A DNA stretch of 29,373 nucleotides from Ophiothrix spiculata (GCA_000969725.1 JXSR01S011348.1); one strand, 5' to 3'. Counted from the first letter of the stretch, positions 1 to 12,631 are shown. Program-made: numbers and translations. The notes: generated from the letters alone by a model not told the origin.

Positions 1-879
1 ATGATTAATGGGCTATAAAACTCCAGGAAGCATAAACTGTTAATTGTTCGCTGTCAGAACATCAATGTTTAAAGAAAGAAGGTACCCTTGACTCTTGGTT
101 AACTTGATTTCAACCTCTGATATATTCATAGTGTTATTTTCATGGGACTCTCTATATACAGCTGTGTGCCATGGTTTAAAGGTGGATTTGGGGCAATTTT
201 GGTATAGTGATCCGGTTTAAGTGTTTTCAAATTTTGTATGGTAATTAATAATTACATGTGTTTTAATTGATGGTTTAGAGATTGGTCCAGGATGATGGGC
301 TCATGTTATTTTGATTACCACCGTCTTTCAAATTTGTGCTCTTATTAAAAAATGGCTACTCATTTAAATGTGTTTGTAGAATAAATAAAATATGAAATAT
401 TAATTTATGAAAAGCGCAACACTGCAAAATTGACTCCAAGAAAGAGTGACCGTTCAAGCTTTTCATTTTAGAGTGTACAAGTAACACTATGGTAAAGAAT
501 AATCAGAGTTATTGGTTATAATCAGAGTGGCCTGACATAGCATAGTGAATCTTGATACCTAATTTGTGTGTGTGTGTCCATAGTTTATTTCTTGAGCTAG
601 TCGTGATACAAATACTCATATTCTGTTTTTACCTTATGGTTTAACTGTAACTCATTCTAACTCTCCCAACTCGACTATTTATTCTCTATACCCTTATAGT
701 TCAAGTGTATTACTATACAATTTCACACACCATTTTCTGTCAACCATACTCTAAACAAACCCATTTTATAATTGGCATTGAAGGGTATGTGAGCTGTCAT
801 TTCATAGTGCAACTTTTTCACAGTGAATTTTCCCCTAATGTACCTTTAGAATGTTGATAATGCACCATCCATTTAAAAT
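1..879. other. AT-rich noncoding stretch, no gene seen
   Basis: No reading frame of note and no recognisable RNA gene. A short TG microsatellite lies at 565-577. Because 880-1044 is the right end of a terminal-inverted-repeat element, some or all of this stretch may be the interior of that element. I could not find its matching left end inside the window. Confidence 0.4.
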
Positions 880-1044
880 AAGCATATCTTTAGAACGCCT
901 ATATCAATTTCCCCCATTTTTTCAACATGCTAAAGGTAAATCCATGATCTACTTAGAAACAAAAGTTATTTGTTTTATTATTCATCTTTTTATTAAAATA
1001 TAATGGAGCCATTTCAACTATTGCACTTTTATCGACTCACTCGG
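880..1044. mobile_element. Right end of a TIR element related to the one at 16291-17293
   Basis: By eye this segment aligns with 17133-17293, the right end of the element around the N gap. Shared landmarks are a TAAAGGTAAA block, a GATCTAYTTAGA block, and the terminal block ending GACTCACTCGG. The terminus at 1044 is followed directly by TA (1045-1046), as in the other copy. Family knowledge: TA duplications with terminal inverted repeats are typical of the Tc1/mariner superfamily, but no transposase is visible, so the superfamily is inferred. The left end was not found; it is either off the window or lost. Confidence 0.55.
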
Positions 1045-1046
1045 TA

Positions 1047-1480
1047 TACCAAGGAAATATGTCGGTTTACGTGTCGTCATAAGATTTATGCGTAGAATAA
1101 AAAAAGGTTTATAATATCATAAATAAATAAATAAATTTAAAATCCAAGTACATGCAATTACATAAATGTATTTGTTTGAAATAAAAGTATACTACATTTA
1201 ATTGCTTCACAAATATTTTGATTAAAAATAATCAATGTAAATGACCTTTGACGATTTATTTCGATTCGAAAAAACACCAATTTATAAAAAGGTTTTTGCA
1301 GTTTGTAGTAACAAAAGTGTATCAGATAAAACCCGGGGATCACTTAAAGCATCAGTGACTACCCAACCTCATACACAGTCCTCTGAAAAGGCTCCTATTG
1401 GTGTATTACAAAATCAACCCCTAAATGGCTTCTTTTTTCAAAAAATACCTCACTTTATGTTGCGCACGGAAACGCAATTT
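1047..1480. other. Noncoding spacer with an AAAT microsatellite
   Basis: An AAAT-type microsatellite lies at 1119-1136. An 83-codon ATG-initiated frame (1241-1492) runs across the boundary into the following repeat and matches no family I know. I treat it as chance. The words CCCCTAAATG occur at about 1419 and again at 1486, the second at the start of the tandem repeat. Nothing else is supported. Confidence 0.4.
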
Positions 1481-3025
1481 TTGCACCCCTAAATGCAGGC
1501 CTCGATGGCACAACTTGCAAGATTTACTACAAAAGTGGTAAAAGAAGTCGGTAACAATAAGCTTAAATTCAGGTTAAATATATGGTAACCAATTACAAAA
1601 ATGTAGAAAATAAGAGAAAAGATTAGAGAAGTAAATGTCGTCTGGTGATGTGTTGTGATTTTACACCCTTTTTTGAAAAGACGTTGACGCCACCAAGTTG
1701 TGAAAATAAGACCCTTTTCGATGTTTTTGTTACAGAAAGTGGGTAGCCTTATGTGATATCCCGGTGTAATAAAATACAGCGTCCGTGTGACTGAGTGTCC
1801 TAGCTGCAGTTCATTTGTGTAGAACGTACTTGTACATGTGCAATCAATAAATCATTGGTTGCGACTTATTCCGTGTAGTTCAATTAGACGCGGACTCCTG
1901 GTTATCTGAGACACTCGGGATAAAAATAACCAATCCATAACATGTGTTATGAACTGAGCAAGCGTGGAAAGCAATCATAATTCTGTTTACTTCTGTGAAT
2001 GAAATGGATATTAGTAAAATGATAAGAATGCTGTCAGTGCCTCAATTAATGGGAGAGGATTCATATCGATGCAAGAAGTATTAATGGTATCAAAAATGTT
2101 GAATGTGGTGTCGTTTTGTCATGTCATGTTTGTCAAATAATGAATTTATAAATTTAAATATTTTGGTAATCTTCAAAAATGGAGTACATGTGTATTATGA
2201 ACAATACCTCAGCGGGATTAAGGCAATTTCTTCAAAGAATAAATTGAAGATAAATGAAGCATCTTCTCTTATTGTTTTACTATAGCATCCACTGTATTGT
2301 GTACAAAGTAAAACACACATTGTCAAGATTAATGTATAGAGTAGGTACTATTGAAGACGAACTTTTAGCTGATATTGTATCAAATTTCATCGCCTGAAAC
2401 AATGCTAAGAAGTTATATATTTTTACTTTCGTTTTTCAATAGACGATACCTTTATTATCTATAATACATGAAGAAATACAACAATACGACTTCACAGTCA
2501 AACAAATCTTAATGTAACCGAATCCTGTTACGATGTTTGTTTCCGTTTCCTGTATTTGATCCTGGTTAATATTTGCACCATGTGGGGAAGGAACACTATT
2601 TTCATAACATGTCTGTGTTTTTAATTAAATTAAAAAAACAGTCAATGAAGAAAATTAAAAGAAGAGTATAATACCAGTAAAACGTTAGGTATTTTTCTGC
2701 TTGGAAACCTTTATTGATTGGTTCTAAAATGAAATTACTTTGACACAAACATAGTTTACTTTAACATTTTAAATGTTTTATCTTAAAATATACGGAAGTG
2801 CAATATTTAATCAATTATTTATCAAAAAATGATTATAACGCTTCAAGAATTAAAACACAGCATCTGTTTCTTTAATCAGAAATAAAAGTAAGAAGTAAAA
2901 AGTAATGTTGTTGTTTTGCACATATACTTAAGATTTTTAAGAAACAAACAGATCCATGAAATGAGATAAAGTATTCTTCAAAACTCTGTAGAGATGAATG
3001 ACCCACAAGCAGAATGATACCTTTC
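1481..3025. repeat. Tandem duplication, copy A (unit about 1.54 kb)
   Basis: This unit is followed head to tail by copy B. The first base pairs with 3026, an offset of 1545. Alignment holds through to about 3021, where the offset is 1532 because of small indels. The copies look well over 85 percent identical by eye. Both begin TTGCACCCCTAAATGC. No convincing protein is encoded. A 60-codon frame at 2103-2285 has a counterpart in copy B, with a 3-base indel and a different end, which is expected of any recent duplicate. Copy A stops before the inverted right arm that follows copy B. Confidence 0.85.
1931..2118 (+). repeat. Inverted-repeat left arm, copy A
   Basis: About 188 bp that reappear as the reverse complement at 4543-4730. 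Shared blocks read in this orientation include TGAACTSAGCAARCGTRGAAA, TCTGTGAATGAAA, GATATTAGTAAAA, AGAAGTATTAATGGTATCAA and GAATGTGGTGTC. The equivalent arm in copy B is 3477-3664. Function is unknown. Arms of this length suggest a fold-back or TIR-type element rather than chance. Confidence 0.75.
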
Positions 3026-4555
3026 TTGCACCCCTAAATGCAAGCCTCGATGGCACAACATGCAAGATTAACTACAAAAGTATGAAAGAAGTGGGTAACA
3101 ATAAGCTTTAAGTCAGGTTAAATATGTGGTAACCACCAACAAAAATGTAGAAAATAAGAGTAAAATATTAGAGAAGAAAATGTCGTCAGGTAATGTGTTG
3201 TGATTTTACGCCCTGTTTTGAAAAAAACGTCGACGCCACCAAGTGGTGAAAATAAGACCCTTTTCGATGTTTTCGTTACAGCAAGTGGGTAGCCTTATGT
3301 GATATCCCGGTGTAATGAAATACAGCGTCCGTGTGACTGAGTGTCCTAGCTGCAATTCATTTGTGTAGAACGTACTTGTACATGTGCAATCAATAAATCA
3401 TTGATTGCGACTTATTCCGTGTAGTTCAATTAGACGCGGACTCCTGGTTATCGGAGACACTCGGGATAAAAATAACCAATCCATAACATGTGTTATGAAC
3501 TGAGCAAGCGTGGAAAGCAATCAGAATTCTGTTTACTTCTGTGAATGAAACGGATATTAGTAAAATGATAAGAATGCTGTCAGTGCCTCAATTAATGGGA
3601 GAGGATTCATATCGATGCAAGAAGTATTAATTATATCAAAATTGTTAAATGTGGTGACGTTTTGTCATGTCATGTTTGTCAAATAATGAATTTATAAATG
3701 TAAACAACATTTTGGTAATCTTCAAAAATGGAGTACATGTGTATAATGAACAATACCTCAGCGGGATTAAGGCAATTTCTTCAAAGAATAAATTGAAGAT
3801 AAATGAAACATCTTCTCTTATTGTTTTACTATACCATTCACTGAAGTGTGTACAAAGTAAAATACAGATTGTCAAGATTAATATAATAGAGTAGGTAATA
3901 TTGAAGACGAACTGTCAGCTGATGTTGTATCAAATTTCAACGCCTGAAACAATGCTAAGAAGTTATATATTTTTGCTTTCGTTTTTCAATAGATGATACC
4001 TGTATTATCTATAATACAGGAAGAAATACAACAATACGACTTTGCAATCAAACAAATCTTGCTTTAACCGAATCCTGTTCCGATGTTTGTTTCCGTTGCC
4101 TGTATTTGATCCTGGTTAATATTTGCACCATGTAGGAACACTATTTTCATAACACGTCTGTGTTTTTAATTAAATTAAAAGAGCAGTCAGTGAAGAAGAT
4201 TAAAAGAAGAGTATATAACTAATTTTAAAGTTAGATATTTTCTGCTTGGAAAACTTTATTGGTTGGTTCTAAAATAAAATTACTATGTCAAAAACATAGT
4301 TTACCTTTAAATTGTTAAATATTTTGTCTAGAAAGATAATGCAATGTTTAATCAATTATTTAATCAAGAAAATTAATTTAACTCTACAAGAACTAAATCA
4401 TAGCATCTGTTTCTTTAATTTCTTTAATCAGAAATAAAAGTAAATAGCAAAAAGTAAATTTTGGGTTTTTTGCACATGCCTTTAAGATTTCTAATAAACA
4501 CACAGATCTATAAAACGCGGCAGATATGAATGACCCACAAAGCAGAATGACACCA
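3026..4555. repeat. Tandem duplication, copy B
   Basis: Direct head-to-tail partner of 1481-3025, differing by scattered substitutions and small indels. One example is the GTGGGGAAGGAACACTAT of copy A shortened to GTAGGAACACTAT near 4131. Copy B runs without a break into the inverted right arm at 4543-4730. The fold-back unit 3477-4730 may therefore be the more complete form, and copy A a truncated duplicate. No coding sequence is supported. Confidence 0.85.
3477..3664 (+). repeat. Inverted-repeat left arm, copy B
   Basis: Copy B equivalent of 1931-2118. It is the closest partner of the inverted arm at 4543-4730. The two arms bracket about 0.9 kb and could pair as a long stem in single-stranded DNA or RNA. 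Confidence 0.7.
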
Positions 4556-4730
4556 CATTCAACACTGTTGATACCATTAATACTTCTGGCATCGACAGGA
4601 ATCTTCTCCCATTTCTTCAGGCACCAACAGGAATCCTCTCCTTTTACTAATATCTGTTTCATTCACAGATGTAAACAAAATTCCGGTTGTTTTCTACGTT
4701 TGCTGAGTTCATTACATATATTGCGAATGG
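4543..4730 (-). repeat. Inverted-repeat right arm of the fold-back unit
   Basis: Reverse complement of the arms at 1931-2118 and 3477-3664. A short internal duplication is also visible: GGAATCTTCTCCC at about 4599 and GGAATCCTCTCC at about 4630. A diverged direct copy of this arm lies at about 5670-5835. Frames called on both strands here (about 4393-4765) are not conserved and are not considered genes. Confidence 0.7.
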
Positions 4731-5344
4731 AAATCTTTAACAATAAATCGAGTTTATATTCTTAACTTAATCTATTCTAAATGTACACTTTGAGACAGTG
4801 GCCTTAAAATAATATACATTGTGTATTTGAAAGATTAAATACTTTTATACACTATCATTAATCTCCATTTTGAAAATGTGCGTTTCTCATTTCTTTCAAA
4901 TGCTGGTTGGGTAAGTCTTCATTTTTTATTTAAAAATGTTTAAACCTATGCACTTAAATAAAAAAAAAAAAAGCAATTTTTTGACCAAGCTGTAATCACT
5001 CTTCAAATGTGGTACACAATCAATTGTCACATTGAAAGATGCTTCATGCAAAATGTTCATTTGGAACTTTCGATATTTTCATCAGAACGGGTCTCATTAC
5101 ATATTTATTACTGTTAATGTACGCGACACTTCAATCTTTGGTCGATTAAGACACACTTTGTTTTTAAATCAAGCTATCTTGTCTTTTAGCCGATCATCTA
5201 CCTAAAAATAACTGAACACATTCGTTAATCATTCATTGTCTCCTCTACTCCCAGCGTAATGAAATATACAGACCGGGATGTCTATCCGCCCGCTCTTAAA
5301 CAATTGTGACATTGACATATGTACAAAGAACATGTCTGTATAGT
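4731..5344. other. AT-rich noncoding spacer
   Basis: No gene or RNA is recognised. A short patch at about 5253-5340 (GCGTAATGAAATATACAG and following) resembles the GTGTAATGAAATACAGCG region of the tandem unit (about 3311). It may be a decayed piece of another copy. Confidence 0.4.
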
Positions 5345-5840
5345 TATAAAAGATCAGTTCGTGAAGATGATTAAGATAGGTATAAAGTCAGTTTTCATGT
5401 AGGCTATTTTCCTACTCTGGGTTGGTTCTAAACATAGTTTACATTAATATTTTAAATGTTTCATCTTTACAGTGTATAATCAAGAAAAAAATTTGAAGCC
5501 CTCCAAAAATAAACCACACCATTTGTTACTTTGATTAGAAATAAAGCCAAAGTTGCCTTTTTGTTCACATCTTTGGATAATACTTTCGAAATGATGAGGT
5601 TTTTAAAGAAACAAACAGATCCATGATGCAAGATAACGAATTCCTCAAAACCAAGCAGAGATGAATGACCCAATGGCTTATTAACATCGCATTCAAAACT
5701 TGTGAAAACATTAATACTTCTAACACTGACAAGAATATTCTTCAGTTACTTCAGGCACTTAATGTTTTTATTTTACCAATATCTGTTTCATTCACATATG
5801 TATTAAATCTGATTGCTTTCAACATTTTGTTATATAAATT
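5345..5840. repeat. Third, diverged and partial copy of the fold-back unit
   Basis: This aligns by eye with about 4185-4690. Shared blocks include GTTGGTTCTAAA, CATAGTTTAC, AACAAACAGATCCATGA, GAGATGAATGACCCA, ATTAATACTTCT, CTTCAGGCAC and AATATCTGTTTCATTCACA. It holds the interior end plus the right arm but lacks the left part of the unit. Short frames on both strands (5467-5673 and 5665-5868) lie within it and are not conserved across copies, so they are rejected as genes. Confidence 0.65.
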
Positions 5841-7574
5841 GATTGCGATTTTCTATAGATTGGTTTAAATAAATCAGTAAATTGGGTTATTTTGCATGTA
5901 TTCTCGATGTAGACTTTGAGATATGTAGAGGCAAATTATTGAATATTTGGTCAATTTAATCACCTATCCATGTAGCTATTACCATTTTCAAGAAAAAAAA
6001 AATCTAATATAAATGAAGAAATGTTCATAGTTGATAGATTCATATTTCTTACTGCTTCACACTATAAAAACAGCTGAGAGTGATGAGTTTTGTTAAAGTA
6101 AAACAATTATTAAAGTGAGTCACGTTTATGAAAAAAAAGCTGTTGATAAGGTAAACGATCAATCTCACCTTAACTACCGGAGGGCAAACCCATTCTCGTT
6201 TGTTTTTTAACAAACTGATAGCAAATCCCTCCAAATAATCTTAAATCTTACTTTGAACCTTGATTCTGAATGTCATTACTTAAAACTGTAAGCAAAACGA
6301 CGTTCTTATCGAAATCGAATCTAATTATTCAAGAGCAAAGATATTTCAGATTAATCACGTGATGTAATCGAATCCCGAGACACCTGGCAGTATTAAAGCC
6401 TTTACGTGTGTTAAATTTCAATATCAAATTGAAGATGTTTTTCAATCTACGTGAAAATAAGAATCTGTTGTTCAAGAGTATTTTGGCGTGATCAATATCA
6501 CCGTGCTATACTTTGTCAAAGTAATAATATTTATACTATAAAAAGTGTTTTTATACAGACTGATTTTTTTTCTGATACCGGTATTCTAATTGAAGCAGAA
6601 ACATTTAAGTATTGGAGTATATCCAACAGATATAGATATCCAACAGAAATTTATGCAAATGTGGTTTTGATCTCTACAAATAATCATAAAGGTATGATAA
6701 ATACTTGTATTATGCACACTTTACCAATGTTTGTAAAGTTAAATGAATACAACTTGACAAAATTCAAATCTATTTCTTTGCTTTTGTAATTTTCTATGAT
6801 CTACAAAAAGCATTACCCTGCCGACTTCCGAATCTATTCCTACTCTAAATAACGAGATCTATTAATCAGATATGGAGCAGGAAACCATATTGGCGGGAAA
6901 GTTGAGGAAACAATGTTTTGTTGATTATGTCAACATACTTCCCCGCATTGAAAAAAAAACCTGGTTCTAATATTGAGTTGTTACCCATAATACCCATCCA
7001 ATGTTCCAAACCACTAACTTCCTGTTGTCATTAGCAAGTTTCTTGGTGGGTTCCTTAGACGCACAACATTTTATTTCTACTGGTCATTGTAATGCTGTTT
7101 AATCGTCACCAAAATCGTCATTTCTTTTTCAAGTACACCCTTTATATCCATCACAGGGAAATAAAACCCATCAAATGTATTTTTACGATTTTAATATTGG
7201 GTTTCAGTGTATGTCAGCTGTAATTGAAAGTTCAAGTTCAACAAATTCTGTGATTAAAAATTTACAATTTGCAAGATATACCCTGTTTGGAAAAATCTCT
7301 ACAACTTTCCACGTGAGCATGCGATTTGAAAAATGCAAAGAAACCTAAAATACATGTTTAACTTTAAAATCAGCCAGATTTGACCAAAACCCACTGCTCC
7401 ACAAAAAAAAACCATAGCCGGGAATAAATCATTCGTGGACACCCTGTTAATCAAGAATTAGAGTAAGATATGAATTAAAACTAAATTTTTATTGTACAAA
7501 TTTTTACTTATTTGATATTTAGCCCAAAGTGAATTTTTAGGTATCAAATACGCCGATTACTTCTTAAACATGAT
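5841..7574. other. Featureless AT-rich region
   Basis: No gene is supported. The longest frame (6451-6789, 112 codons) begins with GTG, has no ATG until near its end, and contains a short duplicated ATATCCAACAG motif that creates part of its sequence. I regard it as chance. No repeat relationship to the rest of the window was noticed. Confidence 0.45.
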
Positions 7575-7630
7575 AATATACCCTATTTACTCGTCCAATT
7601 CAACTATTTTCCGAGTGAATAGGGTATATT
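7575..7630. repeat. Short near-perfect inverted repeat (hairpin)
   Basis: Left arm 7575-7593 and right arm 7612-7630, 19 bp each with one mismatch, separated by 18 bases. The arms contain ATACCCTATT and AATAGGGTAT. It could be a relic of a small hairpin element. It has no terminator-like U tract and no neighbouring gene. Confidence 0.6.
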
Positions 7631-8703
7631 CACAAACAAGTATATTCAACACATATGCTAAAATCCCTAAATTTTACGAGCCAACGATTAACAATTCAGA
7701 TTAAATATTATAACCAATTATATATTTACAATGCGTTTTTGATTAGTATGCTATTTTGATGTCTTCAATTGCTTATATTTACAGCAAAATATATGATTAA
7801 GTTTTACCCCATAGTTTTTGATTAGTTTAGAAAGTTGTTAATTGAAAATCTTAAATTCTACTTAAACGCTAATACTCAGACATGTAAATAATCACTGTTG
7901 TGATTACCAATAGAATCAGGGACATTTATTTATTTATAACTGTCAAAAGAGATGGCGCTATTCATAAAAACTCATTTTTTACCGAAATTAGATATGCAGA
8001 TGAAGCATCCGACGTCAAAAATATTTTGTTTATCATTTTAGCCAAGATTTTCACAGATCAAACAACATAATCGATAATCGAATATAAATAATAATTTGAA
8101 ATATATATAGCGCTCTTATTTGTGCTCTAATCTAAATTTAAAAACATGCCAATAAAATGGGCTCAAATAAATTTCAACCAAATGAAATCAAATTTCGGCA
8201 ATGGGTTCACAACTTTACTATGCAACATATATTCCTTTTATTTGTACTAATTTTTCAACTTTTTGTGAAGAAAAATATGAAATTTTGGTTCAAAATAAAT
8301 AAAGGTCCGCCTCAAACAACAATGTAATGTCATGATACACACTAGTGTAAGGAATACTTAACCTCTTGTATTATAAAATGTGAACTAATTATTTCTCAAA
8401 TAGAAACTTTCATTACATACTGTAGAAGATAATATATATTCTTGTTTCAGCTATAAAGAGTATCAAATATCTTCGAATGTATGAAAATCTTCATTTAAAC
8501 AAAAGACAAAACCTGTACTGTACAGTTATTTCTTAATCGCGAGGTATACTCCCAAAAAAGTATCCCCCTCACCTTGAAAAAATTGCGCTAGAATTTCAGC
8601 TTTTTTTTGACACCCTATTTCTGACAATTGACTGAAAACGAATAAAGTTATGAACTTTTAAACCCCTCGAGGTCAATTAAAAAAGTAGCTAATTTCATTT
8701 TTC
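7631..8703. other. Featureless AT-rich region
   Basis: No gene, RNA or repeat is recognised. All reading frames are short. Confidence 0.45.
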
Positions 8704-8814
8704 GCACAGTACAAAATATCCGCTTAGATACCAACTGTACAAGCGGTGGTATTGATTTCATTAACTGACGCGTAAGTAACTCCATTGCAATTATTGCCAC
8801 ATTTTGTACTGTGC
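8704..8814. repeat. Inverted repeat with exact 14-bp arms
   Basis: GCACAGTACAAAAT at 8704-8717 is the exact reverse complement of 8801-8814. A nearby CTGTACAAGCG (about 8735) partly echoes the GCTTGTAC after the right arm. It may be a small nonautonomous element remnant. A 93-codon minus-strand frame (8648-8929) crosses it and matches no family I recognise, so it is not called as a gene. Confidence 0.5.
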
Positions 8815-9035
8815 TTGTACACATAATCTTCAAATTACGTTTGCGAGTTCCATATTTGCGTACGAGCAATTTTTTCGAGATGAGGCGATACTTTTTTTGA
8901 GTCTGTAGATTGCTTAGCTTGATTCCCATATGATAAAATGATTAATCTATATAAGAACATATGTTGAGAAACTCCCAAGAGAAATTAGTTAAAAGAAATA
9001 TTGCAAATAAAAGAGCGCCAAGTATTCTGACTTTT

Positions 9036-9171
9036 AATTTGAATCTCAGGCAAATGCCGGCATTTTATATTTAATTGTAAGTGATTGAAAACTTAAACTC
9101 CCGTTTGGCTTCAACTTTCCATGTCAATGTGCTGCTTATGATACACAAAAACGCCCTCTGAGATTCAAATT
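9036..9171. repeat. Inverted repeat with exact 14-bp arms
   Basis: AATTTGAATCTCAG at 9036-9049 is the exact reverse complement of 9158-9171. The span is about 136 bp. Size and arms fit a small fold-back element, but no target-site duplication is clear. Nothing coding is seen inside. Confidence 0.45.
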
Positions 9172-10199
9172 CAAGATTAATTGTGTATTAAAATTTATAT
9201 TAGAAGCGATATTATTTTGACAATAAAATACGTCACGCCAATACATTTTTTGCCTATCTACATTTTTGTAGTTCAAGAAAACTAAGAAAATCAGGTATAA
9301 TTTTTTAGTTTGTTGTCCCCTTTAAACAAAACAAATATAATTGTGGTGTTCAGATGGCTGTAGAAGTATTGTGTAACAACCAAAATGACTTAAACAATTT
9401 GATGAGTTGAGATTTAAAGCTACACAAAGCAATCCAAGTATTGGCTAAGATAAATTGATAATGTATTCATTTTGTGAACACATGGCTTTTAAGGATTTCA
9501 AACATTTGTGACACACTGCAACGATATTCATAACCCATACAAGTTCACTGCTGAGTGTTTCCTTCGAGTTTACACTTATTTTATCCGAGCTCGTTTGACT
9601 GTATACCATTACGCTTTATGAATTTTGGTATGAAAGTTTCAGTCGTTGTGATCTTAGTGCCAAATATGGGCTTATTTATTGTAAAATATTCAAAGCTTTT
9701 TTTGTGTAAACAAATGCACCATGCTAGGACCATCGTCAGCTAAATACAATCACCGCCGGTAATTGGTTTAGACTTTAAACCCATTTTTCTCAGAATAACC
9801 TTCCTTTCAATCGGGCTTACCATCCAAAACAATTTCGCACATAAATCAAGAATTGAACGTCATATATGATAAAGCTGATATCACAGGCTTTCAACTCTTA
9901 CGAAAAAAAAATTGGAACCCCAAGGTACCTTTTGTTGCAACGCGTCATATATTAGTTCATTTTTCCAAAATAATCTGACCCTAAAACAACAAACATCATT
10001 GATACTTGAGTAAATACATATAATAGACTCTAGAAAAAAATCTTAATGTAGGACACAGGCTTAGCGGTGGATATATTTCTAACCTTTCCAATTACATGTA
10101 AAAACTCTCCAATACCTAACAGCAAAATCAAGTATCGAATAAAATATCGACTGTCAGAGATCATGTGAAATTCTACTACAGGTGGTGTTTGCAAAGTCA
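9172..10199. other. Featureless AT-rich region
   Basis: No gene or RNA is supported. A 62-codon frame at 9555-9743 has no recognisable content. Confidence 0.45.
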
Positions 10200-10556
10200 T
10201 TTACAGCACCGATTCTGTTGAATTAGAGTTACTTGTTATGATTAAGAGGCAAATAAAATGAACAAAATATTTTGACAAAAATAACCCACCCAAATCTAGA
10301 AGTTTAGCATCAAAGTGCACAATATCAACTACATTGTATAAATTACCCAAATAATAGAAGGCTAAAGAAAATATTTGAAACACCATGTCGTCTGCTTCAA
10401 AATAAGGCAAACTTTCATTCTATTTGATGACAGCTGACTACATTAGCAATCGCAAAACAAATATGTGTATACCTTCAAACACATTCTTCGTCACTTCTAA
10501 ATACCTAATACGACCCATTTACGCATTGTTTATGTATTCAAATGGCTTATCTTATA
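10200..10556. repeat. Diverged tail of an upstream copy of the large tandem unit
   Basis: By eye this resembles the ends of copies C1 (about 15980-16290) and C2 (about 23450-23780). Shared blocks include ACAGCTGAC, AAAACAAATATGT and GTTTATGTATTCAAA next to the C1 start. The minus-strand translations also share a short stretch (YLGNLY versus YLGNLF), which reflects DNA homology rather than a proven gene. The rest of this older copy was not found further left. Confidence 0.5.
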
Positions 10557-11951
10557 TTAGGGTTTGTTTCGTTTATTAGGTTTTGGTTTTAGTAAATTGA
10601 TTAAATAGTCTTTTTGTCTAATATATGTCAAGTTTATGCCCTGTTATCTATCGCTATATAACTCAAATCATGTAAAACAAATCTTGACACAATCCAAAAT
10701 CTTATTCAAATTCAAGCACGCAATATTTTGGAAACATTTGTGACATTTGCCCTGGAATACCTGGAAGCAATCAATATAAACATGTTGAATAATACGAAAC
10801 CAAAAATGAAATCTTTAATCATTTATCACTAGCATTAAGTAACTACTAGTAACTCTTCAGTAGTGACTCAAAACTGTTAATCCTTTTGCATGTCTTGCAT
10901 CTTTCAAAGTAGTGTTATTATTTCTATAATTTGAACGATTATATAAAAGTTTGTTCATCCTTTTCTAATTTGAATGACTAACGCCATCAATAATACATAG
11001 GCCGGTTGATTATGTCTTTTAACTTTGCAGGTGATATATTTTTAGAGCATCAGAGAAGGAAGAATGGCGACACAGGTGCTGCATACCAGATAATTTTAAA
11101 TACTTTTTGGTGGTTAGATATATAGGTAAAGGTGATTCTGCTGGAAACTGTGGTCAATGAACTACGAATTCAATTTAAAATGAATTTAAATGTGTCAGTG
11201 ATCAAACTTCTCAAACAACTTAATGATCTATAAGATACCTTGACAATAAGTTCAAACATCTAAGTTGTTTTACTTTCCTAAGTTTAATCACATTCACAGG
11301 AAAACTCTGCATTCTGTGAAAAAAAAAATTAAATTGGAAAACGCTATTGCAAAGTCGAGCTTAAACATAAAATTAGTCAAGCAACAAAATAAGGACATGC
11401 GCCCTCAAACAGCAGTTCATTTGACATTTGCGTAGTACGTTAATTGTGTGGACCATGTTTCAGTATGATATTTTATGTATATAAGTAATGACATAAATGG
11501 TTTTCGAAACGTGTCTTTCACATTTGAATATCGTCATCATTATATATTTTATTTATTTTCGCAATTTAAATTACGATTAAAATTAAATATAAACAAAGTC
11601 CTTTTAAGTATTCTAAGAAACTGTTTACTATTATTACTTACACTGTCTGAACATCAAACATTAGACATACTTTGAACTGATAAAAAAAGGCATATGTACA
11701 TCTGGAATCTAGATTTTATCTTAAAGACAAAAAACATATGTCTAGACTATACTTTATTTAGACTGAGGGGTACAAGATATCTTGCGTAACATCCATTTGA
11801 TTCATTGAAGTCTATTTATTGTATATGCTAATACTTCTAATAAAAGGTGAGCTCGATAATATTTATGTCATTTAAGACAGTGCAATTTGATTTTCTAGCC
11901 AACTGCTCATATTTTTCAAACCGATGGATGACATGAGTTAAGATGGATTTT

Positions 11952-11985
11952 ATTTCATTTTACTGCTTATTTCATTTTACTGCTT
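11952..11985. repeat. 17-bp perfect tandem duplication
   Basis: ATTTCATTTTACTGCTT occurs twice in direct succession (11952-11968 and 11969-11985). It is a small replication-slippage type duplication in noncoding DNA. Confidence 0.9.
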
Positions 11986-12631
11986 ATGAGCATGTCTTAG
12001 ATCAAAGCAAATATAAACTAAACTACATTGATTAAAAATCTATGGTAATTATTGTTAAACACTGCCTGACACTTGAATACAGAAAAAAATGTTACATTAA
12101 AAGGTACAAGATGTCTACCTTTAACAAAATTAAGATTTCCATTTGAAAGGTAATTATATAAGCTTAAAGATGAAACATTGCTTGTGAAAATTTACATTTT
12201 GGTTTTTAAGTTATGATAAATAGTGACATAAATGTTCTTATTATTTTCTTTACAATTTGCCGGTATCTCCAAATTTGCACGACCGTCTGATAACCTGTAA
12301 ATTTTGATGTACCGCGTCACAAATAATCACTTGCTTTATATACCCCAGGCACTGGTAACGCGATAACTAACTTTACCCTTAAAAAGTAAATGAATTTGAA
12401 CGTTTATCCATATTACGTGTTACCTACATGGTTTATTGATAAGTTTAATTTTGTAACACTTTGGATTAAGGGTAAGTATGGCACTTGAACAAAATGTTAC
12501 ACATAGTAGGTTTTGTATTTCTTTTCATTGGAAAACAATTTTGAGTATATATTATTTGGCCCAGGAAGGAAACTGTGTCCAATATTCCAAATATTAGTCA
12601 ATTTTGTCAATATTTTATTTAATTCTTGAAC

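Noticed and set aside
1241..1492. 83-codon ATG-started plus-strand frame
   Set aside because: No recognised domain, and it ends within the start of the tandem repeat. The equivalent position upstream of copy B does not preserve it.
2103..3894. Paired 60- and 75-codon frames in the two tandem copies
   Set aside because: Similarity follows from the recent duplication. The ends differ, and I recognise no comparable frame in the diverged copy near 26950.
6451..6789. 112-codon plus-strand frame
   Set aside because: Starts with GTG, has no early ATG, includes a short tandem duplicated motif, and matches no known family. Chance is likely in AT-rich DNA.
8648..8929. 93-codon minus-strand frame
   Set aside because: Basic composition but no family recognised. 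It crosses an inverted repeat, and there is no supporting homologous copy in the window.
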